Assembly: GCA_015487535.1 (NCBI GenBank)
Contig: WFPN01000100.1
Span: 1-6,231, forward strand
Length of the DNA: 6,231 nucleotides
DNA from: Aquificaceae bacterium
Lineage (GTDB): Bacteria > Aquificota > Aquificia > Aquificales > Aquificaceae
Direction: 5' to 3'
The notes beneath the pieces are model-generated. The model was not told where the DNA came from and did no database searches. It worked only from the letters and a program-made list of their open reading frames with translations. Shown here in pieces: positions 1-5,553 of the stretch (position 1 is the first letter of the stretch; every line of letters starts with the position of its first letter). The position numbers and the translations under genes are program-made.

Positions 1-11
1 CAAAGGTCCTG

Positions 12-866
12 ATGAAGGGGATGACCGCCCCCGAGGAGCACACCCACTTCCTACACAGCCTGCTCACCAACAACGTAAAGGCTCTCAAGCCTGGAACCTT
101 CAACTACAACCTCTGGCTCAGACAGAACGGACAGCCGGTTGCTGATTTCTTCGTTTACAGGATAGGAGATTACTACCTTCTGGATACCGAGAAGCCGGCG
201 AGCGAGGTTATAGAAGAGTTTGAGAAACTCAAGCTCTCTTTGAAGGTCTATTTCGAGGATCTGACCAGGAGCACAGAGCACATCTTCGTGTTCGGAGAAG
301 GATCATCTGAGTTCGTGAAGGACGCCTTCGGCGTGGTTTTAGAAGATTACGAGGTTAAGGAGATAGAGTGTGTTCTCGTAGCCAAGAACCCGCTCAGGCT
401 GAGGGAAGAGGGTTACGATCTGATGGGAGACCTTTCAGGCCTCGCCGATAGGCTGCTCAAGGATATGGAGATAGACGAGGTAGAGTTCGAGGACCTCAGG
501 ATAGAGAGGTGTGTTCCACGGATAGGTAAGGAGCTCAGGGAAGGCTTCTCTCCGTTGGAGGCGGGAGTCCTCAGCTACGCAATCGATATGAACAAAGGAT
601 GCTACGTGGGTCAGGAGGCTATAGCCAGGGTTTACTTCAGGGGAAGGACTCCAAGGATCCTCGTGAAGCTCGAACTGGAGGGGGATGTAAAGGAGGGGTC
701 AAAGCTATACGAGGGGAATAAGGCCGTTGGTCTTGTTACCTCCGTGAGCTCAGACGGGAAGAAGGCCCTCGGATACACACTGAGGAACATCTATGAGAAG
801 GGAAGGGAGCTTACGGCCGACGGCGGGAAGGCGTACTTAGGAGAGAGCTGTGAGGGAGAGGCTTGA
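12..866 (+). CDS. ygfZ: YgfZ/CAF17-family folate-binding Fe-S cluster maintenance protein (start uncertain, possibly 5' partial)
   Basis: This is a GcvT-fold protein of the YgfZ/CAF17 family, cytoplasmic proteins that bind folate and help assemble or repair Fe-S clusters in certain enzymes. The diagnostic signature KGCYVGQE is at residues 195-202, with the family's key Cys at 197. The N-terminal part (HFLHSLLTNNV, then a Gly and VADFF) matches the family's usual opening block. The annotated ATG at 12 gives 284 residues, and AAAGG at 2-6 could serve as a ribosome site. However, the frame is open to base 1, and relatives usually carry some residues before the 'G-x-x-A-x-x-F-L' block, so the gene may begin outside the window and this ATG may be internal. 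Its last 17 bases overlap the next gene, which implies co-transcription. The family call is firm; the target enzymes are unknown. Confidence 0.88.
   Translation: MKGMTAPEEHTHFLHSLLTNNVKALKPGTFNYNLWLRQNGQPVADFFVYRIGDYYLLDTEKPASEVIEEFEKLKLSLKVYFEDLTRSTEHIFVFGEGSSEFVKDAFGVVLEDYEVKEIECVLVAKNPLRLREEGYDLMGDLSGLADRLLKDMEIDEVEFEDLRIERCVPRIGKELREGFSPLEAGVLSYAIDMNKGCYVGQEAIARVYFRGRTPRILVKLELEGDVKEGSKLYEGNKAVGLVTSVSSDGKKALGYTLRNIYEKGRELTADGGKAYLGESCEGEA
839..843 (+). promoter_or_regulatory. Shine-Dalgarno AGGAG deciding a GTG start
   Basis: AGGAG lies six bases before the GTG at 850, inside the last codons of the ygfZ-like gene. This spacing supports the GTG as the real start of the small downstream gene, rather than a later codon. 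Confidence 0.6.
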
Positions 867-1158
867 GAAGCTCATAGAGGAGCTCCTGAAAGGCAGGTGT
901 TCGGGGCTTGCAAAGGAGGTAGAAGGGGATAAAACCCTCTTCTTCTGTGAGAACGAACTGGTAGGTAGCGTTGCAAAGATCGGGGAGGAGACACTCGCCG
1001 GGACGGTTTACTCTTACTCTATAGGAGACAGCATCCATAAAGAGTTCTTTGAGGCCGCCCGGGAAGAGTTTGGGGACAAAATAGAGGAGGAGGGAACCAA
1101 GCTCTCGAGCGGGGTCGATCAGAACTTCTACTACACGTACGTTCATGTAAAATTATGA
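850..1158 (+). CDS. Conserved-looking small protein of unknown function, 102 aa
   Basis: I do not recognise this protein. It starts with GTG behind a well-placed AGGAG and overlaps the end of the upstream YgfZ-like gene by 17 bases, so translation is probably coupled. The product is small, acidic and soluble, with no signal peptide or membrane segment. Residues 1-14 look like a charged amphipathic helix (MRERLEKLIEELLKG). Residues 28-60 look beta-rich, residues 62-80 look helical (EFFEAAREEFGDKIEE), and the C-terminus is an aromatic strand (FYYTYVHVKL). There are two Cys, at 17 and 33, not arranged as a metal motif. Codon use (ATA, AGG, GAG) matches the neighbours, which supports a native coding gene. 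Placement behind a Fe-S maintenance gene hints at a related role, but that is only guilt by association. Confidence 0.75.
   Translation: MRERLEKLIEELLKGRCSGLAKEVEGDKTLFFCENELVGSVAKIGEETLAGTVYSYSIGDSIHKEFFEAAREEFGDKIEEEGTKLSSGVDQNFYYTYVHVKL
1148..1153 (+). promoter_or_regulatory. Possible weak -10 element (TAAAAT) before the hydrolase gene
   Basis: TAAAAT differs from the sigma-70 consensus by one base and sits at the very end of the small upstream gene, so transcripts would begin about 15 bases before the hydrolase ATG. No convincing -35 is seen at a 16-18 base spacing. It may simply reflect AT-rich codons at a gene end. Confidence 0.22.
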
Positions 1159-1174
1159 GCAGGAGGGAAAGGAC

Positions 1175-1870
1175 ATGGGAAGGATAGTGGAGTTCGAAGC
1201 TGAGGGTGTAAAGGTCAGCGGCTATCTGGCCGAGCCCACGGACAGGGGACCGGCTGTGATAATAATACACGAGTGGTGGGGCCTGGACTCGCCTCTCTCC
1301 AACATAAAGGAGCTCACCGATAAGCTCGCCCAGGAGGGTTTCGTGGCCTTCGCCCCTGACTTTTACAAGGGCAAGAGCGCGGACAACCCGGACGATGCGG
1401 GAAAGCTGATGACCGAGATGTTCCAGAATAGAATGGACGAAGTGGATGCCATGTTCAAGGCGAGCGTGGAGCACCTCAGGAACCTCGACAAGACCGATCC
1501 GGTAAAGGTGGGCGTTACCGGTTTCTGCTGCGGCGGGACGCTCTCGATGTACTTTGCCAGCAAGTTCTCAAATCTCATAGACGCAAGCGTTCCCTTCTAC
1601 GGACTTCCCCAGCTCGCACCCATAGATCCCCACAGCATAAAGGTTCCCATATTCTTCATAATGGCGGAAAAGGACGAGTTCGTGAACAACGATAGCGTGA
1701 TAGACATCTTCAAGGAGGTTTGGAAGAACGGCGTGGAAGCTCAGGCGAAAGTCTATGCCGGTGTGAACCACGCCTTCCTGAACGACAAGAGACCGGAGGT
1801 CTATAACGAGGACGTGGCCGGGGACGCCTGGAAGCTGGCCGTGGAGTTCTTCAGAAGACACCTGGGCTGA
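1175..1870 (+). CDS. Dienelactone hydrolase-family alpha/beta hydrolase
   Basis: This is a 231-residue cytoplasmic alpha/beta hydrolase of the dienelactone hydrolase (DLH, carboxymethylenebutenolidase) family, close to the usual length of about 235. The catalytic parts are all recognisable. HEWWGL at 32-37 holds the conserved Glu33, GFCCGG at 116-121 holds the nucleophile Cys118, Asp167 lies in AEKDEF, and His199 lies in VNHAF. The family uses a Cys-His-Asp triad to open lactones or cleave esters. No other chlorocatechol or aromatic-degradation genes are nearby, so the real substrate is unknown and a detoxifying or general esterase role is as likely as true dienelactone hydrolysis. The ATG is supported by a strong AGGAGGG at 1161-1167, seven bases upstream. 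An extra Cys119 directly follows the nucleophile. It is probably co-transcribed with the 102-residue gene ending 16 bases earlier. Confidence 0.93.
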   Translation: MGRIVEFEAEGVKVSGYLAEPTDRGPAVIIIHEWWGLDSPLSNIKELTDKLAQEGFVAFAPDFYKGKSADNPDDAGKLMTEMFQNRMDEVDAMFKASVEHLRNLDKTDPVKVGVTGFCCGGTLSMYFASKFSNLIDASVPFYGLPQLAPIDPHSIKVPIFFIMAEKDEFVNNDSVIDIFKEVWKNGVEAQAKVYAGVNHAFLNDKRPEVYNEDVAGDAWKLAVEFFRRHLG

Positions 1871-1883
1871 TTTCTGATACAAT
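1855..1883 (+). promoter_or_regulatory. Putative sigma-70 promoter with extended -10 for rpmB-aroC
   Basis: AAGACA at 1855-1860 (four of six matches to TTGACA) is followed, after exactly 17 bases, by TACAAT at 1878-1883 (five of six matches). TG at 1875-1876 sits one base before the hexamer, which makes an extended -10. Transcription would start near 1889-1891, giving a leader of about 17 bases with the rpmB ribosome site. The -35 lies inside the last codons of the hydrolase gene. This rests on motif matching only. Confidence 0.5.
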
Positions 1884-1895
1884 ACTTAGCTCTCC

Positions 1896-1901
1896 GGAGG
1901 T
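1896..1901 (+). promoter_or_regulatory. rpmB ribosome binding site GGAGGT, embedded in a palindrome
   Basis: GGAGGT is a near-ideal Shine-Dalgarno sequence five bases before the rpmB ATG. It overlaps the perfect 8-base palindrome CTCCGGAG at 1892-1899. The CTCC half is complementary to the Shine-Dalgarno, but there is no loop between them, so a simple hairpin cannot form. Confidence 0.65.
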
Positions 1902-1906
1902 AAAGG

Positions 1907-2113
1907 ATGGCTGCCTGTGAGATATGTGGTAAAAGGGTGATGCACGGAAGAAGGGTAACCTTCTCGGCGGAAAGGAACCCGAGACTATTCAAGCCCAACG
2001 TTCACAAGATGAGGGTCAGGCTTCCCGACGGGACCGTGAAGAGGATGTACGTATGTACAAAGTGCCTGAAGGCAGGTAAGGTAGTTAAGGCGGCACGGGT
2101 TCCCAAAGAGTAG
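1907..2113 (+). CDS. rpmB: 50S ribosomal protein L28 (zinc-binding C+ form)
   Basis: This is bacterial ribosomal protein L28 (bL28), a component of the large ribosomal subunit. It has 68 residues, within the normal range for short L28 proteins. It opens with the typical MAACEICGKR and contains the family pattern GRRVTFSAERNPRLFKPN. Two CxxC pairs, Cys4/Cys7 and Cys50/Cys53, mark it as the zinc-ribbon (C+) paralogue rather than the Cys-free (C-) form. The protein is strongly basic, as expected for an rRNA binder. In many bacteria rpmB is followed by rpmG (L33), but here aroC follows with no gap, so the two should be made from one message. The upstream extended -10 and strong ribosome site suggest it heads its own transcription unit. 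Confidence 0.96.
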   Translation: MAACEICGKRVMHGRRVTFSAERNPRLFKPNVHKMRVRLPDGTVKRMYVCTKCLKAGKVVKAARVPKE

Positions 2114-3286
2114 ATGTCCCTCCGCTTTCTTAGATTCCTGACGGCGGGCGAGTCCCACGGAAGGGGCCTTACCGCCATACTGGAGGGAATTCCGGCCAAC
2201 CTTGAGCTAAAGCCCGAACACATAAACAGAGACCTAGAGAGAAGACAGAGAGGGTACGGACGTGGGGGGAGGATGAAGATAGAGAAGGACAGGGTCCAGA
2301 TCCTCTCGGGAGTGAGGTTCGGAAAGACAATAGGATCACCCATAACCCTCTGGATAGAGAACAGGGACTGGGAAAACTGGAAGGAGAAGATGTCCCCTGA
2401 GGGAGAGCCTCCTGAATCCGTGGTCCCCTTCACCAGGCCAAGGCCTGGACACGCCGACCTTCCGGGCGGGATCAAGTACAACCAGAGGGACCTCAGGAAC
2501 ATCCTTGAGAGGGCCTCAGCGAGGGAGACTGCCGCAAGGGTCGCCGTAGGTGCGGTCTGCAAAAGGTTCCTAGAGGAGCTCGGTATAAGGATAGGGAGCT
2601 ACGTGGTAAGTATAGGGGAGTGCTCCTTTCCAATAGAGGAGAAGGACCTCCTCAGGAGGCACGAGCTTGCCGAGAAGTCCGAGGTCAGGTTTCCCGACCC
2701 TTCTAAGGACGAGGAGTTCAAAAGATACATAGACAGCGTTAGGGAGAAAGGGGAGAGCGCCGGAGGTATCTTCGAGGTCTTCGCGGTGGGTGTCCCTCCT
2801 GGTCTCGGGAGTCACATCCAGTGGGACAGGAGGATTGACGGTAGGATAGCCCAGGCGATGATGAGCATACAGGCTATGAAGGCGGTGGAGATAGGTCTGG
2901 GCGTTGAGAGCGCTAAAAGGCTCGGCTCCCAGGTTCACGACGAGATAGGCTACGACCCCGAAAGGGGTTTCTTTAGACACTCCAACAACCTTGGCGGAAC
3001 TGAAGGTGGGATAACGAACGGAATGCCCATAGTCGTAAGGGTGAGCATGAAGCCCATTCCCACACTCAAGAACCCCCTCAGGAGCGTGGACATAGAGACG
3101 AAGGAAGAGTTAAAGGCCGGGAAGGAGAGAACCGACGTGGTAGCGGTTCCGGCTGCATCGGTCGTGGGGGAGGCGATGCTAGCCATAGTCCTGGCCGACG
3201 CCCTCTTGGAGAAGCTCGGCGGGGACTTTATGGAGGAAGTCAGAGAGCGCTACAAGCTCTACCTGGAGCACGTCAGGGGATTCTGA
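2114..3286 (+). CDS. aroC: Chorismate synthase
   Basis: Chorismate synthase catalyses the last step of the shikimate pathway, converting 5-enolpyruvylshikimate-3-phosphate to chorismate with reduced FMN as cofactor. All three family signatures are present. GESHGRGLTAILEGIP at 12-27 contains His15, ERASARETAARVAVGAV is at 132-148, and RTDVVAVPAASVVGEAM at 339-355 contains Asp341. RRQRGYGRGGRMK at 43-55 and RPGHAD at 110-115 (His113) supply further conserved active-site residues, and GGITNG is at 298-303. The length of 390 is typical of the form found in Gram-positive bacteria and thermophiles. The ATG directly follows the rpmB TAG, with only a weak purine stretch (AAAGAG) in front, so translation probably depends on ribosomes finishing rpmB. 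No other shikimate gene is in the window. Confidence 0.98.
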   Translation: MSLRFLRFLTAGESHGRGLTAILEGIPANLELKPEHINRDLERRQRGYGRGGRMKIEKDRVQILSGVRFGKTIGSPITLWIENRDWENWKEKMSPEGEPPESVVPFTRPRPGHADLPGGIKYNQRDLRNILERASARETAARVAVGAVCKRFLEELGIRIGSYVVSIGECSFPIEEKDLLRRHELAEKSEVRFPDPSKDEEFKRYIDSVREKGESAGGIFEVFAVGVPPGLGSHIQWDRRIDGRIAQAMMSIQAMKAVEIGLGVESAKRLGSQVHDEIGYDPERGFFRHSNNLGGTEGGITNGMPIVVRVSMKPIPTLKNPLRSVDIETKEELKAGKERTDVVAVPAASVVGEAMLAIVLADALLEKLGGDFMEEVRERYKLYLEHVRGF

Positions 3287-3287
3287 G

Positions 3288-4034
3288 ATGAACTTTCTTC
3301 TCAGGCTCTCGGAGGAGGTGGGGAAGGCCACGCTGCTCGCCCTACAGGCGGTGTACTTCCTCCTGAGAAAACCCCCTAAGGTCAGGCACTTCGTCAGTCA
3401 GTTCATCTATATAGCCGCGGAAACATCCCTCGTGGTTGTGGTAACCTCACTCTTCACTGGTGGCGTTATAGCCCTCCAGACATATTCGACCTTCCACAGG
3501 TTCAACGCCGAGTACCTGATAGGGGCGGTCGTAGCACTCTCGATGGGAAGGGAGCTCGGTCCCGTCCTCACCTCTCTGATGGTGGTTGCGAGGGTGGGAT
3601 CTGCGATGACGGCGAGCATAGGCACCATGAGGATAACCCAGCAGATAGACGCTTTGGAGGTTATGGCGGTAAACCCGGTCAGGTATCTGGTAACACCCAG
3701 GCTGTTTGCCACCACCGTGGGAGTGCCCCTGCTTACCGTACTCTCGAACGTATCGGGCATACTCGGAGGCTGGCTCGTCGCCACAAAGCTCTTTCGTGTG
3801 AACGAGTACCTCTACTGGCAGAAGATGATAGACCTGACCGAGTTCTACGACATAGTGGGTGGACTTTACAAGGCCTTCGTCTTCGGTTTCATAATAGCCA
3901 CGGTGAGCTGCTACTTCGGATACTACACTAGCGGAGGAACGGAAGGTGTAGGGCGGGCAACCACCAACTCGGTGGTAACCTCATCGATGCTCATACTCAT
4001 ATCCGATTACTTCCTCACGGCAATAATATTTTAG
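3288..4034 (+). CDS. mlaE: MlaE/YrbE-type ABC transporter permease
   Basis: This is an inner-membrane permease of the MlaE family, which in Gram-negative bacteria works with an ATPase (MlaF) and a periplasmic MCE protein (MlaD) to move phospholipids between the membranes. The family hallmark is clear at residues 87-138: GRELGPVLTSLMVVARVGSAM, then MRITQQIDALEVMAVNP and a TPR motif. Hydrophobic segments lie at about 43-66, 75-102, 138-166, 193-212 and 227-248, and the 248-residue length is normal. The N-terminal stretch (LLRLSEEVGKATLLAL) resembles the interfacial helix of the family. The ATG is one base after the aroC stop and is served by AGGGGA at 3275-3280. No mlaF or mlaD follows; the next gene is a metal exporter. 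The partners are either elsewhere on the chromosome or missing. The precise substrate is inferred from the family. Confidence 0.93.
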   Translation: MNFLLRLSEEVGKATLLALQAVYFLLRKPPKVRHFVSQFIYIAAETSLVVVVTSLFTGGVIALQTYSTFHRFNAEYLIGAVVALSMGRELGPVLTSLMVVARVGSAMTASIGTMRITQQIDALEVMAVNPVRYLVTPRLFATTVGVPLLTVLSNVSGILGGWLVATKLFRVNEYLYWQKMIDLTEFYDIVGGLYKAFVFGFIIATVSCYFGYYTSGGTEGVGRATTNSVVTSSMLILISDYFLTAIIF

Positions 4035-4036
4035 AA

Positions 4037-4945
4037 ATGGATAGAAGCGGCAGTATCAGGGCTCTTGGCATAAGCCTGTTTCTCGTATTCACCTTCGCCT
4101 TCGTAGAGCTCATCGGCGGTTTCCTGACCAACTCACTCGCCCTCCTGTCGGACGCCGGGCACATGCTCACCGACAGCGTATCCCTATTCATAGCTCTCGT
4201 GGCCCAGCTTCTCGTTCAGAAGGCAAAGGGAAAGAGGATGACTTACGGCCTCTACAGGTTAGAGGTTCTCGCCGCCCTGGCGAACGGCGTGTTCCTCCTC
4301 GGTCTGATAGGGTACATAGCCTATGAGGCCTTCCATAGGTTCATAAACCCTGAACCGATTCTGGGCCCTCAGATGCTCCTGATAGCCACGGTAGGTCTGG
4401 TGATAAACCTAGTTGCCGGCTACCTTCTCTTTAGAACTGCCGAGGAGAACATAAACGTGAAGGCTGCCTTCCTCCACGTGGTTACAGATACTTTGGGCTC
4501 GGTGGCCGCGATCCTCGCGGGCCTTGCGGTGACCTTCTGGAAGTTCTACCTGGCCGATCCTATCCTCAGCATAGCCATATCACTCCTCATACTCCCCGGA
4601 GCTTACTCGGTTATCAGGGAGTCCCTCAACGTTCTTCTGGAGCTGGTCCCTTCGGCGATAGATCCTGAGGAGATAGAGAGGGAGATAAAGGAAGTTAAGG
4701 GGGTTCTGGACGTTCACGACCTGCACATCTGGTCGATAACGGCGGGGAACGTTGTTCTCACAGCCCACGTGGTCGTGAGCGATGTGGAGGCCTGCAACGA
4801 TATACTGAAGGAGGTGGAGGATATAGCTAAGAAACACGGTATAGAGCACACCACCATCCAGATAGAGAGGGAAGGCTACTCCTGTCCACCCTCGTGTCCC
4901 CTGCTAAAGGAAAGCGGGCACATCCACCACCATCACGAGCACTGA
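4037..4945 (+). CDS. Cation diffusion facilitator (CzcD/ZitB-type) metal exporter
   Basis: This 302-residue membrane protein belongs to the cation diffusion facilitator family, which exports Zn2+ and sometimes Co2+, Cd2+ or Fe2+ in exchange for protons. Six membrane segments fall at about 9-31, 35-60, 77-100, 111-133, 145-168 and 172-192, followed by a cytoplasmic domain (about 207-280). The transport site shows as His42/Asp46 (SDAGHMLTD) in segment 2 and His147/Asp151 (HVVTDTLGS) in segment 5. That H-D-H-D set is typical of zinc-transporting CzcD/ZitB/ZnT members. The conserved DVHDLHIW is at 225-232, and His244 and His271 are further candidate ligands. The tail after 282 carries Cys283, Cys287 and six His among the last eight residues. 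The ATG lies two bases after the mlaE stop with no Shine-Dalgarno sequence, so coupled translation is likely. The metal is inferred from the family. Confidence 0.94.
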   Translation: MDRSGSIRALGISLFLVFTFAFVELIGGFLTNSLALLSDAGHMLTDSVSLFIALVAQLLVQKAKGKRMTYGLYRLEVLAALANGVFLLGLIGYIAYEAFHRFINPEPILGPQMLLIATVGLVINLVAGYLLFRTAEENINVKAAFLHVVTDTLGSVAAILAGLAVTFWKFYLADPILSIAISLLILPGAYSVIRESLNVLLELVPSAIDPEEIEREIKEVKGVLDVHDLHIWSITAGNVVLTAHVVVSDVEACNDILKEVEDIAKKHGIEHTTIQIEREGYSCPPSCPLLKESGHIHHHHEH

Positions 4946-4951
4946 TATAAT
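4943..4951 (+). promoter_or_regulatory. Consensus extended -10 element before minC
   Basis: TGATATAAT matches the extended -10 consensus TGnTATAAT at every fixed base. Its TGA is also the stop codon of the metal-exporter gene. The -35 position at 17 bases' spacing (4923-4928, TCCACC) is poor, which is tolerable for extended -10 promoters. Transcription would start near 4957-4959, leaving only about four to six bases before the minC GTG. Motif evidence only. Confidence 0.5.
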
Positions 4952-4962
4952 AATTTGAAGCG

Positions 4963-5541
4963 GTGGTAGAGATAAGGGGGATAACTCTTCCCGTAATAGC
5001 GATAAGGATAAAAGACAGCAAAGATCTGGAAACCCTCAAGGAGGAAATAAGGGGAAAGGTAAGGGGAAAGCTCTTCCAGGGAAGCTACTTCATAATAGAG
5101 AACGCCGAAGACCTCCCCCAGGACTGGATTAGAGAGCTCGAAGACTTCTTTAAAGAGCTAAACCTCGAGAGCATAAAGAGGATAAGCACCGGAGGCAGGA
5201 AAGAAGCCGAGAAGAAGGACCGGCTCCTTATCGTGGACAGGCCCTTGAGGTCCGGACAGAAGGTAGAGCACGGCGGGGACGTCCTTGTCCTTGGGGACGT
5301 TAACAAGGATGCCCAGGTTGTGGCGGTGGGTAATATTATTATTATGGGAGCTCTGAGGGGGATAGCTATAGCTGGAGCTCTTGGCGACGAGAACGCCGTA
5401 GTTGTGGCCCTCAAGATGGAGCCTCAACAGATAAGGATAGGGAAGAAGATAGCCATATCCGAAGACTCGGAAAGGGTCTCACCCGGTTATCCGGAGGTGG
5501 CGAGGGTGGAGGATGGTATGATAGTTTTAGAAAAAGTCTGA
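4963..5541 (+). CDS. minC: Septum site-determining protein MinC
   Basis: MinC inhibits FtsZ polymerisation; MinD recruits and activates it at the membrane, so that the septum forms only at midcell. The C-terminal beta-helix domain is plain: RSGQ at 96-99, GGDVLVLGDV at 104-113, and GNIIIMGALRGIAIAGALGD at 123-142, including the conserved LRG that contacts MinD. The N-terminal domain (about 1-75) is less conserved but opens with the usual VEIRGITLPVI. At 192 residues it is shorter than E. coli MinC (231), mainly through a compact N-domain and linker. The GTG at 4963 is the only sensible start: an in-frame TAA lies at 4951-4953, and no other good start codon follows soon. The ribosome site is weak (GAAG, two bases away). 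minD follows after 12 bases. Confidence 0.94.
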   Translation: MVEIRGITLPVIAIRIKDSKDLETLKEEIRGKVRGKLFQGSYFIIENAEDLPQDWIRELEDFFKELNLESIKRISTGGRKEAEKKDRLLIVDRPLRSGQKVEHGGDVLVLGDVNKDAQVVAVGNIIIMGALRGIAIAGALGDENAVVVALKMEPQQIRIGKKIAISEDSERVSPGYPEVARVEDGMIVLEKV

Positions 5542-5553
5542 GAGGAGAAGAGG

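Noticed and set aside
1019..1474. A 151-codon minus-strand frame over the small gene and the hydrolase gene
   Set aside because: It crosses two well-supported + strand genes and their ribosome site; no motif is seen and the composition looks like translated antisense.
1892..1899. Palindrome CTCCGGAG as a possible terminator or operator upstream of rpmB
   Set aside because: It has no loop and no T-tract, and is explained by a strong Shine-Dalgarno sequence next to a short complementary tetramer.
2002..2562. A 186-codon minus-strand frame over rpmB and aroC
   Set aside because: It is fully overlapped by two unmistakable genes, and its product shows no domain and is unusually rich in Ser, Pro and Leu, as expected of a shadow frame.
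3960..3976. Perfect 6-bp inverted repeat ACCACC / GGTGGT with a 5-base loop
   Set aside because: It lies inside conserved mlaE coding sequence, has no T-run after it and is short enough to occur by chance, so it is not called as a terminator.
4024..4029. TAATAT as a -10 element for a leaderless exporter transcript
   Set aside because: It matches the consensus at only four of six bases, with no -35, and the exporter start two bases after the mlaE stop is better explained by coupled translation.
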